A DNA stretch of 64,000 nt from CAVTWH01 sp963738365 (GTDB lineage: Bacteria > Actinomycetota > Actinomycetes > Mycobacteriales > Micromonosporaceae), in assembly GCA_963738365.1 (NCBI GenBank), contig CAVTWH010000010.1, positions 1,240,001-1,304,000 of the forward strand, given 5' to 3'. The notes beneath the pieces were generated by a model. It made no database searches, had not been told where the DNA came from, and saw nothing but the letters and a program-made list of their open reading frames with translations. Below are positions 33,844-42,033 of the stretch, piece after piece; position 1 is the stretch's first letter, and every line of letters begins with the position of its first letter. The translations under genes and the position numbers were made by a program.

Positions 33844-34515
33844 ATGGCCCCTCTGCGTCGTCGCCGCTGGCCGTGGGTCCTGCTCGGTGTAGCACTGGCG
33901 GCAGCCCTGTGTGCGGCCAGTGGCGCCGCCTTCGTGGTGTACAGGTACGCCCGAGCTGTCGACGCTGGCGAGGTGTCGCCGTCTGCCGCCGTGAACTCTT
34001 GGGTACTGACCTTCAACCACGATCCCGACGAGACGGCCGGGATCACCCGGCTACTCGTGGCGTCCCGCCGTCAGGCGCTGCTGCGGCAGCGGGCGGACTA
34101 CATCAACGCGATGCGCCGCGACATCCGCAAGCACGACTGGCTACCGGTCCGGTTCACCACGAACGGCGGCGCCGACGACACCGAGCGCATCCACGGCGAC
34201 CGGGCCGACGTCACTGAGTGGTTCGGCACGCTGGCATTCGACCCCGACCACGCCGGCTTGATGTTCGGCGGCGCCGCGTACCCCTGGCGGTTCCAAGCCC
34301 GTCGCCAGGGCGGCAGTTGGCGAGTGGAATCCTTCATGCCGCCCGACTGGTGCAACACATACTCGTCGTGCGACCGGGCACGCTCCGACCCGACCCCCAC
34401 GTCGACCCCCACCACCGACTCGCCACGGCCTTCCGGCGGGCCGTGCGTCGGCATTGACCCGCTGCGTCCCCTGCGGAGCTGCCCGCCGACGGCTGACGTT
34501 CCCTCCAACCGATAG
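33844..34515 (+). CDS. Membrane-anchored hypothetical protein
   Basis: 223 residues. A basic start (MAPLRRRRWPW) precedes one membrane helix (~residues 10-35). The exported part contains a compact alpha/beta region (VNSWVLTFNHDPDETAGITR; WFGTLAFDPDHAGLMFGGAA) and a Thr/Pro-rich tail with a likely disulfide pair (CNTYSSCDRA). Similar N-anchored proteins are common accessory genes of actinomycete integrative elements. ATG 33844 is placed exactly six bases after TACGCT (33832-33837), so the mRNA is leaderless. Function unknown. Confidence 0.7.
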   Translation: MAPLRRRRWPWVLLGVALAAALCAASGAAFVVYRYARAVDAGEVSPSAAVNSWVLTFNHDPDETAGITRLLVASRRQALLRQRADYINAMRRDIRKHDWLPVRFTTNGGADDTERIHGDRADVTEWFGTLAFDPDHAGLMFGGAAYPWRFQARRQGGSWRVESFMPPDWCNTYSSCDRARSDPTPTSTPTTDSPRPSGGPCVGIDPLRPLRSCPPTADVPSNR

Positions 34516-34528
34516 AACGTCCGTTCTA
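34513..34528. promoter_or_regulatory. LexA-like SOS box
   Basis: TAGAACGTCCGTTCTA: perfect 7-bp arms around TC. It keeps the GAAC-N4-GTTC core of the actinobacterial SOS box (usual form TCGAAC-N4-GTTCGA). It overlaps the first two bases of the -10 element TAATAT (34527-34532), so bound repressor would block the promoter. Confidence 0.65.
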
Positions 34529-34532
34529 ATAT
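34527..34532 (+). promoter_or_regulatory. -10 element TAATAT, leaderless promoter
   Basis: TAATAT, six bases, GTG 34539. It overlaps the SOS-like palindrome. Confidence 0.65.
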
Positions 34533-34538
34533 GGCGGG

Positions 34539-34925
34539 GTGAGTTGGTGGGGACCAACGTGGCTGGTGAAGGTCGAGATGGCTCGGCCTGGCGCGTGGCC
34601 GACGACTGAACGCAGGGAGTTCGCCGCCGACACGCCGGCCCGACTGCGGGAGCTGGTGACGTGGGCCAGGGCCAGCCAGCGTGTACTGAGCTGGAAGGTC
34701 ATCCAGCAGCGCGCCCGGATTGGTCCGAAGCCAGACCGCTGCCGGCATGGTCACCTGTACGCCGTCCCCGATTCACACAGGCACGACGTGCATGTTGGCT
34801 GGCTGGTCTGCGAGTGCGGCGGGCACGCCGTCTACAGATGCACAAGACTGGTCGACGGCACCGAATGCGCCGACAAACGCATTGACCCGTCGGTCTCGTA
34901 CTCCTGCGACGCTGCCTGTAGATGA
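34539..34925 (+). CDS. Hypothetical protein with Cys/His cluster, probable SOS-controlled
   Basis: 128 residues starting GTG 34539. The first half is helical and basic (ARLRELVTWARASQRVLSWK); the second half holds a probable zinc site: RCRHGH, VCECGGHAVYRC and C-terminal CADK/SCDAACR. No known domain recognised. The promoter is leaderless and overlapped by a LexA-like box, so expression probably rises after DNA damage. In integrative elements SOS control usually governs excision or transfer, so this gene is a candidate switch or effector; that is inference. Confidence 0.65.
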   Translation: MSWWGPTWLVKVEMARPGAWPTTERREFAADTPARLRELVTWARASQRVLSWKVIQQRARIGPKPDRCRHGHLYAVPDSHRHDVHVGWLVCECGGHAVYRCTRLVDGTECADKRIDPSVSYSCDAACR

Positions 34926-34944
34926 CGCCGATTGAGCGCCCAGA

Positions 34945-35487
34945 TCACATTTGCACATTGAGCCGAGTGCACGCCACATGAATCCGGCGGGCAATCTCGT
35001 CTGGACTGTGCGTTGATGTGTCGACCGAAATATCCGCGTCGCAAAGCTGTGCGGTGCCGTCCCAAACTCTCAGCCGTTCCTGCTCATCACCCGTACTGCG
35101 ACCGACGATTCGCTTCTCGGCCACCTCTCGCGGGCAGTGTAGATCCACGATGACCCAGAGCGCGCTCGGGGTTGCCTGCCGTACGGCGGATATTGCGTCG
35201 ACCTGGCCAAGATGAACGATCGGTCGCGATTCGGCTAATCGATCATGCAATGAGTGCAAGTCAACGACGTACAGCGACCCGTAGGCCCGATTCTCCCACA
35301 CAATTTCACCTGTGGACCTGAGCTGCTTGACGTATTCGATGGTGGTCGGCCGGTACTGCGCCATCCTGCCTGAACCCACCTTGAGCCGACGGAACAACTG
35401 ATACTCAGGACTAAGGCTGCGAAGCGCGTCGGTTGTGGTGTCCTTGCCCGACGCTGGTGGACCGTACAGGATAACGCCACAGTTCAT
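34945..35487 (-). CDS. P-loop kinase, guanylate-kinase-like
   Basis: 180 residues. Walker A at the N-terminus: GVILYGPPASGKDTTT. The following FRRLKVGSGRMAQYR recalls the substrate-binding region of guanylate kinases, and ALWVIVDLHCPREVAEKRIV with GRSTGDEQERL resembles a lid segment. The exact phosphate acceptor is unclear. ATG 35487 overlaps the TGA of the upstream GntR-kinase gene (ATGA), so the two are translated together. Lower GC than the backbone. Could modify a nucleotide or a small ligand for the paired regulator. Confidence 0.75.
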   Translation of the reverse strand: MNCGVILYGPPASGKDTTTDALRSLSPEYQLFRRLKVGSGRMAQYRPTTIEYVKQLRSTGEIVWENRAYGSLYVVDLHSLHDRLAESRPIVHLGQVDAISAVRQATPSALWVIVDLHCPREVAEKRIVGRSTGDEQERLRVWDGTAQLCDADISVDTSTHSPDEIARRIHVACTRLNVQM

Positions 35488-36338
35488 TGATTGGCCTCCG
35501 TTGAGAGTTGGCCAAGGAACTCTCGTGCCTGGGTCTGGAGCGGAGGAGCGGACTTGCTGTTGTCGATGACGAAGTGGCGCACAGACGGCCGGAAGTCAAC
35601 ATCTATGGACGCTACATAAGTTGTCCAGTTTTGAATCTTGTACGTGTCTCGGGCGGCCCCTCGGTGCCGGATATACATATTCATCGTCTCTGCATCACAG
35701 GACACCCAGATGAACCGCACGTCCGCATTGAGATCGCCATACGTAGCTTGGGTCCGCTCAATCCATGCCGAGTCCCGAAATTCCTGAATGAACGGAGCAG
35801 TGCCAATGACGCTGTTTCCGCATGCCACGTTCTCAGTAATCGATGCCGCAAGTGCCTCATATTCCCGAGGACGAATCATCTCTACGTATTTGCTTGATTC
35901 TCGATCATGTGGAGACAGCCCGATCGTTTCAAGCGCCGCCTCAACAACAGGCCGCGTGATTGTGTCCTTGTCGAGCATCGGCCAAGCGGTTTCCCTCGCC
36001 AGAATCCGGCCAAGCTCAGTCTTGCCGCTGCCTGCGTAACCGCCGATGAGAACAACGGCCGGCTTGATCAGTTGTACTTCCGATCGGGTTGGCTCGCCGC
36101 CATGCCTCACAACACGCTTAGACCTCGACTGGCTCTCTACAAGTCCTTCGGCAGCCAGGATCTTCATGGCTTCCGTGATGGTGAAGACGCTTACTCCCCA
36201 CTCAGCGGCCAAGTCGCGAGTCGACGGCAGTACCTGACCGTCGCGCAGTTTACCCGCTTCGATCTCATTGCGGATGTTTCGTGCGATCTGCTGATGAAGC
36301 GCATCAGAGCGTGTGAGTTGCGATCTGTCCGGCAACAC
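35484..36338 (-). CDS. GntR winged-helix regulator fused to a P-loop kinase domain
   Basis: 284 residues. Residues ~10-75 are a GntR DNA-binding domain (LHQQIARNIRNEIEAGKLRD; VLPSTRDLAAEWGVSVFTIT). Residues ~92-275 form a kinase or AAA-type NTPase: AVVLIGGYAGSGKTELGRIL (Walker A), LDKDTITRPVVEA, VRFIWVSCDAETMNMYIRHR. The usual GntR effector domain is therefore replaced by a nucleotide-binding enzyme. GTG 36338 start. It is coupled by ATGA to a second P-loop kinase. It occupies the place where AICEs carry their KorSA-type GntR repressor, so it may control transfer genes. Confidence 0.82.
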   Translation of the reverse strand: MLPDRSQLTRSDALHQQIARNIRNEIEAGKLRDGQVLPSTRDLAAEWGVSVFTITEAMKILAAEGLVESQSRSKRVVRHGGEPTRSEVQLIKPAVVLIGGYAGSGKTELGRILARETAWPMLDKDTITRPVVEAALETIGLSPHDRESSKYVEMIRPREYEALAASITENVACGNSVIGTAPFIQEFRDSAWIERTQATYGDLNADVRFIWVSCDAETMNMYIRHRGAARDTYKIQNWTTYVASIDVDFRPSVRHFVIDNSKSAPPLQTQAREFLGQLSTEANQ

Positions 36339-36820
36339 GGGCGATCCTCGCTGTCTCTAGGCGCCCTTGTGGGCAACGGCATCCTATCAGCGGCTACTAG
36401 ATGTTATGGCCCCTCGCCCCGTCGATCGGCAAAGTAGCAGGCCAGAGGATGAATGCTGAGCTTGGAAACTAACAGTTGACTCGGCAGGCTATCAGTTGTT
36501 AGGTTGCTTGCACCACAGCAACGCCAGGTCGGTCGGTCGGGAACTGCGGCACTCAGTTGCCGTACGCCCATCAGCCCCGGACCCGCATGTTCATTGATCA
36601 ACTCCACAGCGACAGGAAGACAGCGCCGGTAGCTGCGTGCGCGGCATTCCCTGCCTTGAGCCACACGGGTGGCCGACCCCGGTAGATCCCGGGCGAGCGG
36701 GGCGAGCTGCGCAGAGCTGGCGCTGATTGTGAGACCCCGGCCGGGGCGTGGTGCGACTGACGCCTGCGGCCCGGCCGGCCATCCAACCGCCCTGTTCAAC
36801 CTGCCGAAGTGGGGTGCCCC
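36339..36820. other. Intergenic region between divergent regulator and AICE backbone
   Basis: No gene seen. On the minus strand TAGGAT (36385-36390) could be the -10 of the GntR-kinase operon. CTAACA at about 36470 and TGTTAG at about 36500 form spaced inverted half-sites that might be operators. The right end carries the promoter for the backbone genes. Confidence 0.4.
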
Positions 36821-36985
36821 ATGACTTCCCTCGCCGCCTGCGTGCGAGTGACCGCCCGGCAGAGCGCCGTGTGGCGTTCCTGCACCGCCTGTGACGTGCT
36901 GGCTCCGCTGGCATCGGATGAGCTCGCCTGCCGAGGGTGCCGCGACGGTGCCCCGAAGAAGCGTTCTGGAAGGAAGCACCGCTGA
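36821..36985 (+). CDS. 54-residue zinc-ribbon protein
   Basis: ATG 36821 reads MTSLAACVRVTARQSAVWRS, then a CTAC...CRGC pair 15-20 residues apart and a basic tail (KKRSGRKHR). Two CxxC knuckles in such a short basic protein suggest a zinc ribbon. The stop overlaps the start of the DUF6284 gene (TGATG), making it the first gene of the backbone operon. Small zinc proteins in this position are usual in AICEs. Confidence 0.6.
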   Translation: MTSLAACVRVTARQSAVWRSCTACDVLAPLASDELACRGCRDGAPKKRSGRKHR

Positions 36986-37230
36986 TGGATAGCGACCTGT
37001 GGTCGGACACTGCTGGTCCGACCCCGGATGACCTGGCCGCGATCGAGGACGAGTGGCCGCTGATCGCCGCCGAGCTGGATCTGGTCGACGCGGAGATCCG
37101 TGTCCTGACCGTGGACCGGCCGAGCGATCTGGACTGGCGCCGGCTGCGCCGCGCTGAGGCCCGGGTGTGCCGGGCGATGGCCGAGTACCTGTCTGACCAG
37201 CCCGACCGGGCCGCCGGTCTGGCCGCCTGA
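36985..37230 (+). CDS. DUF6284 family protein
   Basis: 81 residues. Family recognised from GPTPDDLAAIEDEWPLIAAEL, then LVDAEIRVL and a WRRLRRAEARV helix; an acidic, wholly helical protein of unknown role that accompanies tra/spd genes in actinomycete integrative elements. ATG 36985 overlaps the previous stop; an earlier in-frame ATG would run through the zinc-ribbon gene and is not favoured. Confidence 0.8.
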   Translation: MDSDLWSDTAGPTPDDLAAIEDEWPLIAAELDLVDAEIRVLTVDRPSDLDWRRLRRAEARVCRAMAEYLSDQPDRAAGLAA

Positions 37231-37246
37231 ACGGAGACCCCCTGAC

Positions 37247-38020
37247 ATGACGATCACCGCTGTAGGCAGCGCGTTCCCGCCGGACGTGGAAGCGCTGCTC
37301 CCCCAAGCCCGTGCCCTGGCCGGCGAGCTGGGCGCCATCCCCTCCCGCAACAAACTCATGAAGGCGCTGCGCGTCGGTGCGGAGAAGGCCAACGCGGTAC
37401 GCGGCGAACTCCTCGCCACCCCGGACGGCGGCCCGGTGCCGGTGTCCGCACCACCCGCCCCGCCGGACGGGCCGGTCGTGGTGGACGAGATGCCCGCCGC
37501 GCCGGCCGCCGCGCCGGCCGCACTGGTCGACGTAGCCCCGCCGGGGGCGGGGGCATCTCTGCCCTTCACCCCCACCGTCCCGGAGCGCGGGCGGGTGCGG
37601 TCGTGGCCGGTGCTGCTGCTGGCCCTGCCCGCGTTCGTGGCCATCTGGTCGGGCTGGGTCGGCCTGGGCGAACTGACCGGCTTCGGGGTGGTGCACCCGC
37701 TGCCTGGTATCGCGGACCGGCTGTCGATCAATTCCGCGATCACGTTGCCGATTGGGGTGGAGACCTACGCGGCGTTCGCGCTGCGGGTGTGGCTGTCTGG
37801 GCAGGCCACCCGTAAGGCTCGCCGGTTCGCCATGTGGTCCGCGATCGGCTCTCTGGTGTTCGGCGCGGCCGGGCAGGTCGCCTACCACCTGATGTCGGCC
37901 ACAGGTGTCACGCACGCCCCGTGGCTGATCACCACCCTGGTCGCTTCCCTGCCGGTCGCGGTGCTGGGTATGGGCGCTGCCCTGGCGCACCTGATCCACA
38001 ACGAGCGGGACGAGCGGTGA
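37247..38020 (+). CDS. SpdB/DUF2637-like membrane protein
   Basis: 257 residues. The N-terminal ~110 residues are soluble, with a LPQARALAGELGAIPSRNKL helix-turn-helix-like segment (as in short DNA-binding KfrA/HTH modules) and a Pro/Ala linker. Then four membrane helices: WPVLLLALPAFVAIWSGWVG, a second around ITLPIGVETYAAFALRV, SLVFGAAGQVAYHLM, and the family signature GVTHAPWLITTLVASLPVAV with LGMGAALAHLIH. Spd proteins assist intramycelial spread of the element after transfer. ATG 37247; the next gene starts within its stop (GTGA). Confidence 0.82.
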   Translation: MTITAVGSAFPPDVEALLPQARALAGELGAIPSRNKLMKALRVGAEKANAVRGELLATPDGGPVPVSAPPAPPDGPVVVDEMPAAPAAAPAALVDVAPPGAGASLPFTPTVPERGRVRSWPVLLLALPAFVAIWSGWVGLGELTGFGVVHPLPGIADRLSINSAITLPIGVETYAAFALRVWLSGQATRKARRFAMWSAIGSLVFGAAGQVAYHLMSATGVTHAPWLITTLVASLPVAVLGMGAALAHLIHNERDER

Positions 38021-38232
38021 CCCGCCCCGACAGCGGCCCGGCCGCCGAGCTGGCCCGGCTCCGCAACGCCCTCGCGGCGCTGATCCACGACGCGGATGAG
38101 CGGATCAACGACGACACCGCCGACCGGCAACTGATCCTGGAACACCTGCTGGACGCCCTGGACGAGCTGGCCGCGTCCGTCACCACCGACCCCGCCCCGG
38201 CCCACCGGCCGGGTGATGACCGCCCGTTGTAG
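38017..38232 (+). CDS. Small helical AICE protein
   Basis: 71 residues from GTG 38017, overlapping the previous stop (GTGA). Sequence is helical and acidic: AAELARLRNALAALIHDADE, DRQLILEHLLDALDELA. It probably forms a coiled-coil. No assigned function; its place between the Spd-like and DUF3307-like genes is typical of the backbone. Confidence 0.65.
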   Translation: MTRPDSGPAAELARLRNALAALIHDADERINDDTADRQLILEHLLDALDELAASVTTDPAPAHRPGDDRPL

Positions 38233-38335
38233 GTCTGCCCGGAGCGCGGCCCCTCGCCTGGCAGCAACCGGCCGCGCTCCGGCCCCCAACCCACCCCGAC
38301 CCGTTGCCGGGTCAGCCATGGAGGTACCTGCCATC

Positions 38336-38791
38336 ATGTCCCAACCCGACCCCGTCGGCGTTGTTGGCGCTGTGTTCGCCGCGCTGTACGCCGCCCATCA
38401 GGTAGCCGACCACTGGGTACAGACCGACTACCAGGCCGCCGTCAAGGCCCGCCCCGGCTGGACCGGCCGCCTCGCGTGCGCCAACCACGTCCTCTCCTAC
38501 ACCGCAACCGCCGTCACCGCCCTGGCCGCCCTGACGCTGGCGACCGGCCTGGACCTGTTCGGCTGGCGCACCGCCGCCGGGCTGGGCGTCTCCGCGCTCA
38601 CGCACTACATCGCCGACCGGCGGACCGCCCTGTACCTGCTGGCCCGGGCAACCGGTTCCGGACGGTTCTGGCGGCTGGGCGCGCCCCGGACCGGCCGGGA
38701 CGACAACCCCACCCTCGGCACCGGCGCCTACGCCCTCGATCAGTCCTGGCACATCGGCTGGCTGTTCATCGCCGCCTTGATCCTCGCCTAA
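38336..38791 (+). CDS. DUF3307-like membrane protein
   Basis: 151 residues with several hydrophobic segments. The N-terminal YAAHQVADHWVQTDYQAAVK, with His/Asp/Gln in the first helix, and the following CANHVLSYTATAVTALAALT match the DUF3307 pattern, as does ALTHYIADRRTALYLLARAT. The C-terminus DQSWHIGWLFIAALILA returns to the membrane. ATG 38336 has GGAGG upstream. It directly precedes the translocase gene, so a role in DNA transfer or spread is likely but unproven. Confidence 0.72.
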   Translation: MSQPDPVGVVGAVFAALYAAHQVADHWVQTDYQAAVKARPGWTGRLACANHVLSYTATAVTALAALTLATGLDLFGWRTAAGLGVSALTHYIADRRTALYLLARATGSGRFWRLGAPRTGRDDNPTLGTGAYALDQSWHIGWLFIAALILA

Positions 38792-38806
38792 GGAGACCAC
38801 CCGACC

Positions 38807-41005
38807 ATGACCCGCCCTGACCACCTGGACCCGGACGACCCCCGCAACGATCCCGAACTTGTCGACGCCGCCGTGGTGGACCTGACCGCCGAACGGGCAC
38901 GCCGCTCGCCGCAGCCCACACCGGTCGCAGACCCGGACACCGACGATCACCCCTCCGGCCTCCCGCCGGACGACGGCGACGAGGACGCGGAGTCCTACGA
39001 CGACACCCCACCCCCGGACGGTCCCCCGGTAGACCGGCCGGACCTGGACGACATCCCGCACGACGCCCGGCGGGTGCAGCGCCGGCCGATCCTGGCCGAC
39101 TGGGCACGCTCGTGGCGCGGCATTCGCGCCGCCGCGAAGCACTCCGCCGGTAACGCCGGCTACACCCTCGCCTACCACGGCGTCCGGTCCCCGAAGTACA
39201 CGGGCAAGGCAGCCCTGTACGCGCCGCTGGGCGCGGTGCGGGGGATCGGCCGAGGCGTTGCACTGGGCCAGCGCCGAGGAAGGCAACTGGTCGCTGCGGC
39301 AGGCCGCCGCGTCCCGCAACGACGCCGAAGTGTGGCTGAAGCTGGACGCCCGCCGGCAGCGCCAATCCACCTGGCGCTGGTGGGTCATCGCCTTCGGCGC
39401 GCTCGCCCTGGTCGCCACCGCCGTGGCGCTGACGGTCGGGCCGGCGTGGTGGCGGTGGCTGGCGCTGCTGGGGGCGGTGCCGGTGCTGGCCCGGCTGGGC
39501 CGCCCGGACGACAAGCGGATCACCGACCGGGTGTCCGAGGGCAGCCGGTACCGCAAGCTCACCGCCGAGCTGGTCCGCCGCGCCCTGGTGTCCCTGCAAC
39601 TGGCCGCGATCAACAGCGCGGTGGCGAAGGATCCCCGAAGGCGATCAGTTTCCCGCACGACATCCACCGCGACGGCCCCGGCCACCTGGCCGTGGTCGAC
39701 CTGCCGTACGGGGTGGAGGCCGCCGACGTGGTCGCCCGACGCGGCCGGCTCGCCTCGGCGCTGCGGCTGCCGCTGGATCAGGTGTGGCCCGAAGCCGCGC
39801 CCGGGCACACCGGCCGCCTCGCGCTGTGGGTCGGGTATGAGCCGGCGTCGCAGATGCGGCAACCGGCCTGGCCGCTGCTGGACGGCCGGAAGGTGGACCT
39901 GTTCAAGCCGTTCCCGTTCGCCACCGACCCCCGCCTGAACACGGTCATCGTCGAGCTGATGTTCCGGAACTGGCTGTTCGGTGGCCAGCCCGGGTAGCGG
40001 GAAGACGTTCGCGCTGCGGGATCTGCTGCTGGCCGCCTCGCTGGACCCCCGGTGCGAGATCCGGGGGTACGAGCTGAAGGGCGTCGGTGACTTCGCCGTG
40101 CTCGCGCCGGTGATGGCGGAGTACGGCAACGGCTTCGACGACGACACCCTCGCGGCGTGTTTCGCGTTCATCGAGTGGCTGTACGAGGAGTGCCGCCGCC
40201 GTTCCAAGCGCATCGAGCACTACGCCCGCTTGGGCAAGGCCCCGGAGAACAAGGTCACCCCGGAACTGGCCTCGCTCAAGGGATCTGGGCTGCATCCGCT
40301 GGTGGCCTGGTTCGATGAGCTGCAAGAACTCATGACCTCCAAGTACGGCAAAGACGCCGGGGAACTGCTGGAGAAGGTCATCAAGCTGGGCCGGGCGCTG
40401 GGCGTCATCATCCTGATCGGGACGCAGATCCCCGACAAGGACAGCCTGCCGACCGGGATCACCCGCAACGTCAACTCCCGGTTCTGCCTGTCGGTGGCTG
40501 ACCAGACCGCGAACGACATGATCCTCGGCACCTCGGCCTACAAGCTCGGGTACCGGGCCACCGTGTTCCAGCCGGTGACGGAGGCCGGGTGGGGCATCCT
40601 GGCCGGCTTCGGCAAGCCCGTCGCCGGTCCGCTCGTTCTACGTCGACACCACCGCCGCCGGCCGCATCATCGCCCGCGCAGTCGCCCTGCGCACCGACGC
40701 CGGCACCCTGCCGGTCCCGGACGAGCAGACCCGCGACACCCGGCCGACCTTCGACGTGCTGGACGACCTGGCCCGCATCTGGCCGGCCGGCGAGGACAAG
40801 GCATGGAACGAGACCCTGTGCGGGCTGCTGGCCGAGCTGCGGCCGGACGTCTACGGCGGCTGGGAGTCGACCCAGCTGACCGCGGCGCTGAAGCCGCACC
40901 GCGGCGATCAGCGTGCAGGACATCGGCCGGCGGGTCGACGGCAAGCCGGTCACCCGACGCGGCATCGCCCGCGCCGACCTGACCGACCGCGCTCACGGAG
41001 CGTAA
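38807..41005 (+). CDS. FtsK/SpoIIIE-type DNA translocase (TraB/TraSA-like), frame-disrupted
   Basis: Motor that moves double-stranded element DNA between hyphae in AICE transfer. Order across frames: acidic N-terminus (LDPDDPRNDPELVDAAVVDL), DWARSWRGIRAAAKHSAGNA, two membrane helices (WRWWVIAFGALALVATAVAL), FPHDIHRDGPGHLAVVDLPY, Walker A GGQPGSGKTFALRDLL near 39990, DELQEL (Walker B), LIGTQIPDKDSLPTGITRNV, FYVDTTAAGRIIARAVALRT and a C-terminal winged-helix-like part (WNETLCGLLAELRPDVYGGW ... GRRVDGKPVTRRG). Frame changes near 39255, 39640, 39997, 40630 and 40905; the Walker A motif itself is split by one inserted T. Likely an intact gene with indel errors. Confidence 0.85.
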
Positions 41006-41034
41006 CCGGAAGCGGTCGGCGACTAGGGCCGTGA

Positions 41035-41085
41035 GGGCTGCTAGCGCTAGCGGCACGGGCTGCTAGCGCTAGCAGACCCGCTAGC
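41035..41085. repeat. clt-like direct repeats behind the translocase gene
   Basis: Two exact 17-bp repeats GGGCTGCTAGCGCTAGC (41035-41051 and 41057-41073) spaced 22 bp start to start, each containing the 12-bp palindrome GCTAGCGCTAGC, and a third GCTAGC at 41080-41085. They lie 30 bp after the translocase stop. In Streptomyces elements the TraB recognition locus clt consists of short repeats near traB, so this is a candidate transfer site. Confidence 0.6.
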
Positions 41086-41253
41086 ACCCGAACCGGTCTC
41101 CGAGCTGGCGGCTAGTAGATAGCAGCCGACCAGCCAACACACTGAAATCCCGGCCTGCGGCAGCGTTTGCGCCCCCACTCGGGGGCTGCTGACGCCGGTC
41201 CCGCACGCCCATCAACCATCACTGTGCGTAACCACTCTTGGAGGTTTTGGATC

Positions 41254-41511
41254 ATGTTCCGCCTTGTGCTGCTCGGCCTGCTCGTGGCCGCTGCGCTGGC
41301 CGGCCGGTATGCCCTGGCGTGTTGGTGGCGTCCGTTCCGGGACTGCCGTCGCTGCGGCGGGCTGGGCAAGACCCGAAAGCGCGCCGGCCGGCGTGGCTGG
41401 AAGCCGTGCCGACGCTGCCGCACCACCGGCAAGCGCCTACGCGCCGGCCGGGCCGTCTTCAACTACCTGTCCGCGACCCGGCGGGCCGCCACCCACGACG
41501 CCGGCAACTGA
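41254..41511 (+). CDS. Small membrane-anchored zinc-knuckle protein
   Basis: 85 residues: one N-terminal membrane helix (FRLVLLGLLVAAALAGRYAL), then two CxxC knuckles, DCRRCGGLGKTRKRAG and KPCRRCRTTGKRL, in a very basic domain like a DnaJ zinc finger. ATG 41254 has GGAGG ten bases upstream. Such small proteins occur between tra and rep genes in AICEs. Function unknown. Confidence 0.7.
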   Translation: MFRLVLLGLLVAAALAGRYALACWWRPFRDCRRCGGLGKTRKRAGRRGWKPCRRCRTTGKRLRAGRAVFNYLSATRRAATHDAGN

Positions 41512-41532
41512 CCGCGAAGGAGTCCGAATCCG

Positions 41533-42033
41533 ATGTGCTGCAACAAGACCCACGCCGGCACACCCGTGGTCGGGGTAGTGGCCGCGTTCTTCTACGGCAT
41601 CGCCGCCCTGCTACGCGGACTGTGGTGGCTACTCACCTGCGCCATCGCACCCGCCGTGATCGTTGCCCTGGTGCTGGGCTACCGGTGGACGACCGGGGCG
41701 CCGATGCGGCCCGGCCGGCGCGGGCGGGAACGGCTGCTGACCCGGCCGCTGCGGGCCGCCCTGCAGAATCTGCTCACCGTGCTGGCCGTGGGCATCCTGG
41801 CCAACCCGACCGCCACCCTCGCCACCATCCTGACCGCCGCCACCGTGACCGGCGGCACCGCGCTGGCGCTGCGCTGGCGCACCAAGCGCCGCACCGGCCC
41901 CCGCCGTGTGAGGGTCACGGTCGGCACGCGCGCCGGTCGGCCGGCCACGACGCCGGCCGCCGCCATCACCGCCACCGCCGACACCCTGACCTGGACCGAG
42001 GCACAGGTACACGCACACCGGAGGGCCGCGTGA
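41533..42033 (+). CDS. Membrane protein, Spd-like
   Basis: 166 residues with membrane segments near residues 12-55 (GVVAAFFYGIAALLRGLWWL; AIAPAVIVALVLGYRW) and 80-110 (NLLTVLAVGILANPTATLAT; TVTGGTALALRW), then a basic cytoplasmic tail. The TGA stop at 42031-42033 overlaps the start of the DUF4326 gene. Probably a spread or membrane-complex protein of the element; no specific family recognised. Confidence 0.65.
   Translation: MCCNKTHAGTPVVGVVAAFFYGIAALLRGLWWLLTCAIAPAVIVALVLGYRWTTGAPMRPGRRGRERLLTRPLRAALQNLLTVLAVGILANPTATLATILTAATVTGGTALALRWRTKRRTGPRRVRVTVGTRAGRPATTPAAAITATADTLTWTEAQVHAHRRAA

Noticed and set aside
41035..41085. Intrinsic terminator of the translocase gene
   Set aside because: The 12-bp palindromes have no loop and are directly repeated, which is unlike the long-stem hairpins used as terminators elsewhere in this window; a weak terminator role is not excluded.
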